In this document: positions 22,010-32,004 of the stretch, in pieces
How positions within the stretch are numbered: the first letter of the stretch is position 1
Layout of the letters: the number at the start of each line of letters is the position of its first letter
Origin: Lyophyllum atratum
Lineage: Eukaryota; Basidiomycota; Agaricomycetes; Agaricales; Lyophyllaceae
Assembly (NCBI GenBank): GCA_014905825.1
Contig: JACGCN010000001.1
Coordinates: 1 to 64,000 of the forward strand
Length of the DNA: 64,000 nucleotides
Reading direction: 5' to 3'
Program-made: the position numbers and the translations under genes
Notes under the pieces: model-generated
Told to the model about the DNA's origin: nothing
The model's database searches: none
The model's input: the letters and a program-made list of their open reading frames with translations, nothing else

Positions 22010-24067
22010 TTAGCGAGTGGACGCAGCCCGCTTCGGCGCAGGCGCTTTAGAGATCGCTCGTCCATCGGCCTTGACCATAGCTCCAGCACTAGATGACCTA
22101 TTCGGTCCCGACTTTCCTACACCAGTAGACGAGCGTCGAGGCGGTGCGATGTGGCTGCCATTGGCTTCTTCGTCTGGCAATTCGACGACTTTGCGAGCTT
22201 GGGTGAAGAAAAGCTTGGCGTCGCGGTCACAGATGTTTTCAATGAAGTAGGCGTTTCCTGGAGCAAGACATCAGTAAGGAATCTCCTTCTAGAGATGGGC
22301 AGTGAATAGACATACCACGAGGTACGATGAACATGGCGCCTGTGGCGAGGACGAGACTTGTCTCGTGGACCTTCAAGTTGATAGCTCCCTCCACGACGTA
22401 GAAGATCTACACCAAGTAAGTTATACGCCGTCGTATTAGGAAGACGGGGCTCACATATGTATTGTCCTTGGTCTGTTTTGTAGGCTTTCGTTTGTCTTTC
22501 GGAATGATAAGGATACCTGCAGCTATAAAATCCGCGTCCCCGAATACTTTCTGGAACAACCAGTCGTCGGTAGCAACCTTTTTAGGCTCCAACATATTCG
22601 CAGTATGCGCAATGCCTACACGTACAGTCAGAATACACGAGGCGGAGAAAAGGCGAAGAGGAGTGCGCACGTCGTTCCACCAGCTCCCTGGTCTCGAAAT
22701 CCAGTATCACGCAATGCGGCGTGGTCTCGTCGTCCCAGCCTTCCTCCGGGTTCTCCACAGGCACAATCTTGTACTGTATCTCCTCAGCGACCTTGCTTTT
22801 GCTTCGGGCCCTAGCTGCCGGGCGTTTCCGCTTGCCGAGGGGCTCGGGTTCTTCTTTCGGGATGCGGACAATCTCACGAATGGGCGGCACGAGGACGAGC
22901 CCTCCACCGGGACGTTGAGTTCGGCCGTAAACGAGCTTTTCGCCTCGCCACCACTCCAGAGGCTGGTAGTGTTCTCTTGCACTTTTGCGGACGCCTTCGC
23001 GGTAAACTGGGGAAAGCAATCAGAGTGAGGTAGTATCACGCATGAAAATGAGGAGAAACTGACTGCGGTTCTCCTTCTTGGACTTGCCAAGGGGTCGAGC
23101 TTGAGACTTCGGCCGTTCGTCCGCGAATTTGGCTTTCTTCGTCCGCCGAGGTGAGGGTTCGGGGTGATCGTCCCCATTGTGGCCATCGTCGTCCGAATAC
23201 TGTTGGTGGTGGACATCCTCCAGCCCCTTCGCTATCTCGTCTTCGACCTCAGACTCGCGCTCCTCAGGAACGTCTGGCAATGCTGCGCGCCCCTTTCCTT
23301 TGCGTTGCTTCGCAGAAGGCGGTGGTGTCTCTTCCTCCGGCTCTTCATCGTCCGGTACTCCGTTATGGTCTGCCTCCGGCTCTTCGTCGTCGTCATCCTG
23401 GTCCATTTGCATGAAACTCGTCCCTTGAGGTGAATCGCCCTCACCTGGGCCATCGTCGTAATCGCGAGCATCCCGATGACCCTCGTCGTCGTCCTCTTCT
23501 TCAGAGTCACGCTCGAAATCTTGAGCATGGAATGAGTTGGAGAGCCGCGATGGGCCTGGTCCGGAAGAGTAGCCCGTCGATTTTCGCGCGGCTCCCTGTG
23601 ATCGGGGTGAGGGCACCTGGTCGAAGTCGATATCGGACGTACGCGTCACAGGTCTTGAGGATGAACCATTACGGTTCGAGATGGGTGTCACCGGCTGACG
23701 AGAGTTTGCAAAATACTGCAGTGGACCTACGGGAAATGTATCAGTCAGTCCAAGACCTGGAAATGTGGGCCAGCTTACTATTGTCCAGCTCCATCGACAT
23801 CTCGCCGTACTCGTCGAGTTCATCATCTAGCACAGGTACCGACTGCTTCCTCTTCCTCCCCTTCGGCTTCGGTGGCGTCCGCTTGTCCGCCTGCTGTATC
23901 ACGTCCTCAAACGGTTCGAAGCCATCAGACTTGCGCTCGACATGCTGCACCGCGATTCCTGTCTTCTTTCCGACCTCTGGATTGTCGCCTCTGTAGGGAA
24001 TATGAGCCTTCTGAGGGCCGCGTCGAGCACCACCGACGCTACTCTTGCGCGTCGCTGAGGTGGGCAT
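22010..24067 (-). CDS. MIF2: CENP-C/Mif2 inner kinetochore protein, 595 aa
   Basis: Binds CENP-A nucleosomes through the CENP-C motif and dimerises through a C-terminal cupin domain, anchoring the kinetochore. Exons (minus): 24067-23779, 23726-23064, 23006-22671, 22615-22455, 22406-22316 (91 bp), 22257-22010. N-terminus: PQKAHIPYRGDNPEVGKKTG, as in Mif2 N-terminal (Mis12-binding) segments. Middle: acidic and disordered, with runs of D/E. CENP-C motif at about 320-342: VRKSAREHYQPLEWWRGEK. Cupin at about 450-540: WLFQKVFGDADFIAAGILII, DNTYIFYVVEGAINLKVHET, MFIVPRGNAYFIENICDRDA and KLFFTQARK. Length is normal for a fungal homologue. It shares an 85 bp divergent promoter with the MTU1 gene. A cupin-only paralogue lies 2.3 kb away at 26377-27573. 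Confidence 0.92.
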
Positions 24068-24152
24068 GGTGTCGTGAATGTGGCAGGGTTGTCGTGGGAA
24101 TCTAAACACAAAGGTCAAGACGCGCTTGGTTGTATTTGGCTTTCTTCCCTTT
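24068..24152. promoter_or_regulatory. 85 bp bidirectional promoter between CENP-C and MTU1
   Basis: The two start codons point away from each other and are only 85 bases apart, so both transcripts must start in this space or inside the partner's 5' leader. No clear TATA box is present. Confidence 0.6.
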
Positions 24153-25871
24153 ATGGCCACCTGCCTGACTCGCCGCCTCCTCGCTCAATATTTTCAACGA
24201 CTGCCTACACGTAGGTACGCGACCGATGCTGGCCACAACGAACCCAAGAAGGGAGATAGAGGTTTTTTTTTTTGTTATCAACCTCCCTTGGTATCTCAAC
24301 TTAACGTATCGCAGTGGTTGTTGGTATGTCAGGAGGGGTGGACTCATCGGTAACAGCAAAACTGCTCGCAGGCAAGGTGGGGATGCTCGATCGATGCCAT
24401 ATATTTCTATCTCACACTTGTTCTGATGGTAGGACTACGATCTATCTGCTGTATTCATGAGGAACTGGGACACACGGGACGAGTTTGGCACAGACAAGGG
24501 CTGTGAATGGGAGAAAGATTGGGAGGATGTTCAGCAAGTGTGCAAGGTCTTGGACATACCTTGTGAAATGGTACGCCGCGTATCTTATATTTTGAAGCCT
24601 TCCAAACGATTATTTCTGTCAACTAGATTGATTTATCGCAAGAGTATTGGAATAGGGTATTCGAACCCTCTCTACGCCAGTGGGAAGACGGAGTCACGCC
24701 CAACCCAGATGTGCTATGCAACAAGTGCGAAATTCCTTGCTCTATCGAAACTTGAATTCATTTTTTTCTCAGAGAGATCAAGTTCGGCGCCTTGCTCGAG
24801 CATCTGCCTATCCCATCCTCCAACTCGCATAAAACATGGTTTGCAACAGGTATTTGTGCCGAAATCTGTGAAATCAACGAACGCTAGACTCAGGTCTATT
24901 AGGCCACTATGCCCGCAAATGCTGGACACCACCATCACCGTCATCCCGCCATCAAACATCAACCCCCCGTGCCCAGCTCCTTCGTGCAGCCGACCTCACC
25001 AAAGACCAGACATACTTCCTGGCATCCATTTCCGAACAAAGCCTCAACCGTGCCCTATTCCCTTTGGGTGGCCTACTCAAATCAGAAGTCCGCGAACTAG
25101 CGAAAAAGTCCCAGTTACCCACCGCCGAGCGCAAGGAGAGTATGGGGGTATGTTTCATCGGGGAAAAAGCTAAATTCGGCGACTTCATCTGTACGCCCGT
25201 TTTCAACGTTGCTTGTCAAATTCGTGACATTTAATTCAATATCGGCCCCTGCAGCTGCGTACATTCCGCCGAACCCCGGTCCCATCATAGATCTATCAAC
25301 AGGTCTAACGGTTGCAACACACGATGGGCTCTGGACTTATACCATCGGACAGGGTGCAAAGGTGCGCGGGATGAGCATGAAGACGTTCGTAGTTCGGAAA
25401 GATCCCAAGCTCAACGCCATATACATCGCTCCCGGCCCGTGAGTTCCTCGTTCGTTTCCAGTTGATATCATTTACGACCGGGCGTATGGCAGGGACCACC
25501 CGCTCTTGTATTGTCGTAGCTTCTGGGTAGCCGACTTTACATGGATATGGGCAGACTCGCCACCACCTGACTTGGAGTCAGAAGCTGGTCACCGAGCGCG
25601 TTTGAAGATTCGGCATCGAATGGAGGCGGTTCCATGCACTGTGTACAGGTTCGTTCTTTGTATTGCCTCGGCTGCCGAGCACTCAAGATGGCCCGACATG
25701 TACTAAACCCATTCCTCTATCAGGAAAAAAACGGATACGCGTGGACTTTGCATCGAATTCGATAACCCTGAAAAGGGCGTGGCGCCCGGGCAGGTTGCAG
25801 TGCTCTACGATGCAGAAGGAGACTGGGTGCTCGGCTGTGGGGCCATCGCGGAAACCGTCCGTTATGGCTAG
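24153..25871 (+). CDS. MTU1: Mitochondrial tRNA-specific 2-thiouridylase, 419 aa
   Basis: MnmA/Mtu1/Slm3 family: ATP-dependent 2-thiolation of the wobble uridine in mitochondrial tRNA-Lys, -Glu and -Gln. Exons: 24153-24261, 24315-24376, 24433-24570, 24627-24724, 24773-24849, 24903-25190, 25255-25438, 25493-25648, 25724-25871. The N-terminus [20 protein letters not shown] looks like a mitochondrial presequence. The PP-loop SGGVDSS is at 42-48. Active-site cysteines are Cys134 ([13 protein letters not shown]) and Cys245 ([10 protein letters not shown]). Substrate-binding blocks [21 protein letters not shown] and YTIGQGAK are present. The C-terminal barrel ends [14 protein letters not shown]. 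Start choice rests on the presequence; an in-frame non-ATG extension upstream runs into the CENP-C start and is rejected. Confidence 0.92.
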
Positions 25872-26376
25872 CTCTGTGGCACTAGGGCGCTATCCACGGG
25901 TCTGAGGAACCAGAGTTGATCTCTAATTATACTTTACTTTTGGTTTGACTTTAATAGCATTTGTAGCATGTAGGACGCGCTTTTCGATGGAATGTCTAGG
26001 ATGTAGGATTTCTACACTTTCGCACGTCAGGAACAGGTTATCTTCAATAGTAGTTCCGTTCTGCATGGATGACATCGATGTCGGACCCCATCACCACTTT
26101 GCTGTTCATCTCGAGAACACTCCTGATTCTCCGTTGGAGTACCAATGTCAGTGATGCATTTGATACATAAAATCTAGTGCACCATATCCACGTTATTCAA
26201 AGCGTTTTGTTGAGGTGACCAGGACAGGTACTTCTCACCACACTCACTTCTTCACTCGTCCTGTCCATACAAGTGGGCTTGGCAAGGGCAATGATCAACA
26301 CAAGTCAACAGCTGCAACCATTACCACGGAATCAAATGACAAGTTGTTTGCCGAAACCAATACACCGCATCCTACC
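25872..26376. other. Intergenic, 505 bp
   Basis: Probably 3' UTR of MTU1 and promoter of the next gene. An open frame continues upstream of the chosen ATG at 26377 (to about 26215) but contains no ATG, so it may be 5' UTR or an unseen upstream exon. Nothing else found. Confidence 0.4.
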
Positions 26377-27573
26377 ATGGCTGAAACGGCTGCAGGACCT
26401 AGTACTATCCCTGTTATTACAATATCCAGCGAGTCCCTGGAGGACCAAGGAGATGAATCCAGTTCCAGCTCAAGCCCCACACTGTCTGAAGCCCAGACGG
26501 CACCGTCGACGATGGGGACCTCGCCACCTCCCATATATCTTCCCCTGAACTCCACAGATGAACTGTATGATACCAAAGAAATGTCTGCGCCGGATGAGCA
26601 GGAACGTATTACTCCTGGGTCGTCGTCGTCCAGACCAAACCCATCGAATAGTACAAAACTCCCGCGCACACAGTCTGGCCCCGCAAGGACCACGAGGAGG
26701 AGCAAGGAAGGCAAGGGGACCCTGAGCCCACCACACGCAGCCGTGGATGACAAGACACCGTGGCACGGGATGGTCCTCGACTACGGTCTAATGAAGCAGG
26801 AGGTTTCGAAGGGTGAGTCGCTCCCAGTTCCTATACAAGAGGCTCGAGGTAACCACCTTAAATGGCCAACATAGTTGTCGTATTCCCATCGAAGATGGTC
26901 TATACACCCTCTAACGCACCTTATAACCACCAATCCTGGGCATTCCAACAGTCGATGGGCTACTCCGATTTCATTCGCTCCGGCTTCCTTTTCCTGCAAG
27001 TCAACGGAGGGAAAGCACGGAAGAACGTCAAGGACAACGTTTACGTACGTGGCCGGGGTGTTATGTCCTGAGGAATATCTGAACATTTCTCTAGGTTTTC
27101 GTCGTCCTCGAAGGAGCGGTGGAGGCTACGATCCACCGCACCTCCTATGCAGTGTCCACCGGTGGCGCCTTCCTAGTACCTCAAGGTCAACTTCCTCTTC
27201 CTCCTACCATCCTCTGATGCTAACGTCTCCTCTGAATATAGGGAATGACTATTCCATCAGAAACATCTCCGACAAGGATGCAAAGCTCTTCTTCACCCAA
27301 GCCCGCAAAGAAGAGAGCGCAATCCGCCTCAACCGACCTTCCTCCAAGTCCCTAGTCCTGGCCGACTGGATCCTCCAACGCGTTATACTTAACCTACTGA
27401 GGCTTCGGACCCGCGCGTTTGCCTGGTACTGGAAGAACCTGGCGAGGTATCAACACTACTTCGCTGGGCGGAGGCTCTACTTCATCTTCTTCCTCCTCGG
27501 CCTCGCGGTCCGACGACTGCCCTTCATCGGCTCACCACCCATTCTCAACATACAGCTCATCCGTATGCGTTAG
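26377..27573 (+). CDS. CENP-C-type cupin protein lacking the CENP-C motif, 342 aa
   Basis: Exons: 26377-26812, 26875-27044, 27095-27185 (91 bp), 27242-27573. Residues 1-120 are Ser/Thr/Pro-rich and disordered. From about 146 the protein follows the Mif2/CENP-C cupin: VVVFPSKMVY, WAFQQSMGYSDFIRSGFLFL, DNVYVFVVLEGAVEATIHRT, GGAFLVPQGNDYSIRNISDK and DAKLFFTQARK. Its two cupin introns have the same phase and position as in the CENP-C gene 2.3 kb away, and both enclose a 91 bp exon. No sequence resembling the nucleosome-binding CENP-C motif or the Mis12-binding N-terminus is present. After the cupin there is a unique ~90-residue basic tail with a hydrophobic stretch (RLYFIFFLLGLAVRRLPFIG) that could be a membrane or amphipathic helix. 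Role unknown; a dimer partner of CENP-C is a guess. Confidence 0.82.
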
Positions 27574-27905
27574 CAATAATCATGAGACTATTGATAGAGG
27601 GACGGGGTTCAAGATAGCCCAGATTTAGAAGTGCTCAGTACTGGATATATTTCCGAGGATTGTATGTATGTATGGTACATGTAAGATTATGGGAGAGAAC
27701 GTAACGCAATGACCGAGGGTGATAAGTGGCCCACAAACCAAAAAACTAGAACTAAAAGAAGGTAACTCGGAGGAATGCAAGATCATGAAAAAGGGACGAA
27801 GGAGAGCATATTTAGCGAGCGTCAAGAAAAACTGAGGAAAGGGAGCTAGCACGATTGTCCGTTTGCACTGTTGCCCCCGTTCTAGAGTAGGAATACCTCA
27901 TGTCA
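27574..27905. other. Convergent intergenic spacer
   Basis: Between the cupin gene and the minus-strand disordered protein gene. Holds presumptive 3' UTRs only. Confidence 0.4.
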
Positions 27906-30900
27906 TCACCGGCGGTGTTCTCCCGAGATACGAGGCAGGGTAGCCGAGCGTACCGTTGCACTGCGTACGAACGGACTAGGGGCCGCCGAGAAGAACTCGG
28001 CTCCAACAGCTGTCGATGAGAGCGGTGCAGGCTCAAAGAACGACCCGTTGGGCAACGGCAGCGACGGGCGGTTGAAATTCCGCTGGCGCCCAGGGAGCGC
28101 CGGCGGTAAGGGTGTATCGTCAGGGACAGACGGGAACGAGTCAAAGAATGGTGAAGGTATCGAGCTCGTCGACGAGTCCATCGAGAAGTCCGACACCCAA
28201 GAATCCGGGCGGGAGTTGTAATTCTGTGGACTCGGGAGGAGCGAGTCCGCCCCGGGAGAGGTCGCGAGGACGGATTCGGTGATGGTCTCCTCGGACCGCA
28301 TCGCTATGACCGGGAGGTGGGGTGTGTAGACTGGACTTGTCGGTTTGGCCGAGAAGAGGGCAGCCATGTTGTGCGTCTCTTGGGTGGGATGGGGGGTATA
28401 CACGGGGCTGGTTGGTTTAGCTGAGAAAAGAGCATCCAAGTTCTGAGTCTCTTCCGGGTGGTGGCCCGGGTGGGGCGTAAACACCGGACTTGTCAGCTTC
28501 TCCGAGAATATAGAGTCTAGCCCGAGCGGCTGAGTGGCCTCCTGGCGTGGCAGGCCTCCCATAGGAGGAAGGGGTCTGTAGACAGGACTCGTCGGTTTCG
28601 CAGAGTATACCGGAGGGAATTGGGACGTCGAGGCAACGTAGAGGGAGGCAGATCTCCTAGGAGAGACGAGCTCCTCAGGTGGGGAGGGCAAGTCCTGTTC
28701 TCCAAGGGCTGGAACCGCAAGTGAGAAGGACAAGGGATCAAGAGGCGGTATCAGCGCAGCCGCAGACTTCGCAGCAGCAGACTTGGCCAGACGGTCTGTG
28801 ATATATGTGAGCGTCAAGAGTCACAAAGTATACGAGTAACAAAAGGACTAACCAATAGCTTGATACGGGCTATTCGTACTGACAGTCGACTTCGTCCTCC
28901 CTCTATTCCACATCTTATCAGCAAACGATGCCGCCCTCGCCACCGGACTCTTCTTCGGCGACAAAGACGGCCATGTAATCCCCGTCCCGTTCCAAATACC
29001 TGCATGGCCAGACTCGACAGTCGACGCACCAGATCCAGCCGACTCCAAGCCAGTCCCAGGAGGTGTGGGTATACTCAAGGAGTCCTCCGACGACATCTCA
29101 GATGATACCGAGACACTGTTACGGGAATTTGTGGCGGATGTAGTGGAAGAGCGCGAAGTGCTCGTCAGGCGTCTCAAGCCCGCAAAGTACTGGCGAGGTG
29201 ACTTTGGCGATGTCTGCGACGAGGCTTCTGCATCCACCGTCTCCGGGGCCGGGGCTACTTCTCTTTCGGGAATGGAAGCGATGGGTGGAGTACTTTGGTG
29301 GATGGGCGGCGGAGGCTGAGGCCGAAAAGGCAGTAGAACCGACTTGGAGCGGGTGGGATCCCTGGAAGCTTGGGTGTCCGTGGACGTATCCCGCCGATGG
29401 GAGGATTTGCTCCTCAACATCGGGTTGCGAAAGGAGCTCCTTGATTTGCTCTCCGTCGACTCCTGCTTGGCACGGGCTTTCGCCACGGCTTCATGTTTCC
29501 GCTTCTCCTCCTCCACTTTCGCCCTAGCAGCCGCGTCCTTCTCCCTTTCCTTTTCTTCCTTCTCCTTCTGCTGTCGCTCCAATTTCTCTCGAGGCGCCGC
29601 CTCAGTAGGAAGCTCACCCTGCTCCAATGTCAGCTCCAACAACGCCGCCTCATGCAACAACGTCGCTAACTCCCCATACCCAGGACTCATCGGTGTCTCA
29701 CTAACTCCTGAACTCGTCCGATTCGGCTGGGGCGTCTCCGGCACCTTCGAGTAGAAGCTCGCATACGACGACGACTGCACGGAAGGCGTCTCCGTGACCT
29801 TGCGGTGCACAACTGCAGTGAACGTCGACGACTTGCTCGCTCCCTCTTGCTCAGTCGCACTTTGCCCATGGGCAACGTAGGTCCTTGCGTGAGAGAAGGA
29901 GTGCGAGGGTTTATGCATGGAGACGGTACCAAACTCTGTTTCGTTGACGTCGGGTGTGGGTGGGAAGTGCTCGAAGTTTTGTTGCTGCCGGTTGGCGGGT
30001 ACGAAGACGGGGACGCCGCGGCTCGTGTGAGGGGTCACGCGGTGGGCGACGGCGACGTGGCTCGGGCTTGTCTCGATCATGCTGACCGGGCGGGCGTTGA
30101 TGGCGCGGGGCGTCGCAAGGAGGGTAGCTTTCTCAGCCACTTCTGGAGGCACGGTCTTGGGTCGCAAGGCAGACACAGCCTCCGATTGGAGGGAGGTCGA
30201 ATCCGGCACAGGAGGCGCAACGGTAGGGTATGCGGGTATCTGTAAGTCAGGGACCGACTTCTTTGCCTTCAGAGGGGTTTTCGGTTCTTGCGGGGTTGCC
30301 GCTTCCTCGGCTCGGAAGGGTCGGAAGGGAGGGGGCGCGGCCAGTGGAGAGATCTGGCCGGGGAACATGTCGTGGATGTTTGCGACGACTTGGCCTAGGT
30401 CTTTTACTGCGTTTGCTAGTGTGAAGGGACCCATGGGGGATAGAGGGCTAGGGTTGGACGGCGTAACGGCGGATGCAGGCACCACGTCTTCCTCCTCCTT
30501 GAGAACAACCGCTTCAAGTTTTTGAGGGGCAGGTATTATCTTGTTCGACGACGAGGGGGTGGCGTTAGGGAGAACAGGGTCGGGTGTGATCACTGTCGCT
30601 TGTTCAGTTGCTGAGTCCACCGCGTTGAAGGAAGATGTGCTATCTTCCGCCTCGCTAACTGATATAGAAGGAGTGATGGTCGAGCTCTCCGATGCGACGA
30701 CCTTCGTCTCTGGTTGTTCCAAGGAAGGTTCGATCACAGGTTCTGGCACCTTAGTCGGTACTGGAGGCTCGACGGATGTGATTTTCCCCTGCGATACGCT
30801 TTCCGACGGAGGGGTGACCTCAGACATCACTTGTTCCTGCTCGGGTTCCGCCGAAGGTGACAAGACGATAGAGGGAGGAGATGGGATAGGCGCTTCTATT

Positions 30901-31706
30901 TCTGGGGCCGCCTGCTGACTCGGATCCTCAGATGGAGTTTCCTCTGGTAGTGTAGACAGAGACGGTTCCAGATCCGAAGAAACATCCACCTTTGTCTTCT
31001 CCTCTGGTCCCGACACGGCTGTGGGTGGTACTGGTGCAGGTGACGATTCCCGACCATCTGGTTTGAAGGAGCCTTCCAGCTTGCCTTCAACTCGGCGAGC
31101 ATGCTCAAGTGCCGTGGCAAACGGCATCCCACGGGGTGAAGGGTCCCTTTCCCAAGTCCCCGTATGCTGTGGGGTGAGGCCCTGGAACGAGGTAGCAGGG
31201 GAAGACGGTGACGACGGAGACGAAGGAAGAAAGTTCGCCGCGTCCGCAGGCATGATATCCGCATCATCACCTTCCACACCCTCGAGCGCAGACAGTGAAA
31301 ACGACCTAAGCGAATCGAACGGCGAACCCGAACGGCTGACCGTTGGCCCCCCACCGCTCACCCGCACCGTGCCGGGGATGCGGTTGCCATACAGCTCGCC
31401 CCGCCTCTTCAACGGCCCATTTTCAGCCAACGGCGGTGCTCCCAACCCGAAACTGCCTCGGGGGACGGGCACGCCGCCCTTCTTCTCGAACTTTGCTATC
31501 TTGTCACGTAGGCCCGCAGAGTTCGGGGCTGCAGGGCTGGGAATTGAGGGCGATGTGGGACGGGGACCTGGGGATACATTTCGTTGGTTCAAGGCTGCGA
31601 TGCGCTCCTTGAGATTGACCTGGGGCGCCTGTGCCCTGGAGGTTGTCCTGTTGTCAAAAAATATCAGCACAGGTTCTGTCGCAGTTGTCAGTCAGCCCAC
31701 TGACAT
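27906..31706 (-). CDS. Large disordered protein with short Pro-rich repeats, 1223 aa
   Basis: Exons (minus): 31706-31701 (ATGTCA only), 31628-28853, 28795-27906. The two-codon first exon is inferred: the big frame has no usable ATG near its start, and joining ATG TCA to GCG CCC gives MSAPQVNLKERIAALNQRN in frame. Near the N-terminus are two short helical motifs (VNLKERIAALNQR and LRDKIAKFEKKGG). Most of the rest is Pro/Ser/Thr/Glu-rich. A charged coiled-coil-like run (EREKDAAARAKVEEEKRK) sits near two-thirds. The last exon has four related units around SAKPTSPVYTPHP. No catalytic domain is recognised. The repeats and helical motifs suggest a scaffold that binds several partners. The stop and second splice are well supported by frame continuity (QAI-DRLAKSAAAK). 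Confidence 0.75.
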
Positions 31707-32004
31707 TTATGAACGGAAATGTCGAAAGAGTGTTGAGTGAGAGCTAGATGCTGCTACGGCCGACCAGCGACTGTAGTCACCACGTAGATACGAAAGGTGG
31801 AGAGCGAAGAGCAAAGAACCGTGGATCAGTTGGCGGACAGCCAGAGAGGTGGACGGCCGCACTGCACGCGGCCCCTGCAAAATGATGTTGAACCTGAAAC
31901 GGGCGCTTAAGCGGCCGACCGTAGCAACCAAATGGTATCCATGTGCATTCTATTACAAAAACTACGGGAGCTGTTGCCCGACCCTCCGAACACAATCCCT
32001 ACAG

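Noticed and set aside
26215..26376. In-frame extension upstream of the cupin paralogue start
   Set aside because: No ATG in the extension; the first ATG at 26377 was used.
29344..31740. Several plus-strand frames of 130-240 codons opposite the disordered protein gene
   Set aside because: Antisense shadows of a Pro/Ser/Thr/Glu-rich coding exon; the minus frame is longer, spliced consistently and has repeats.
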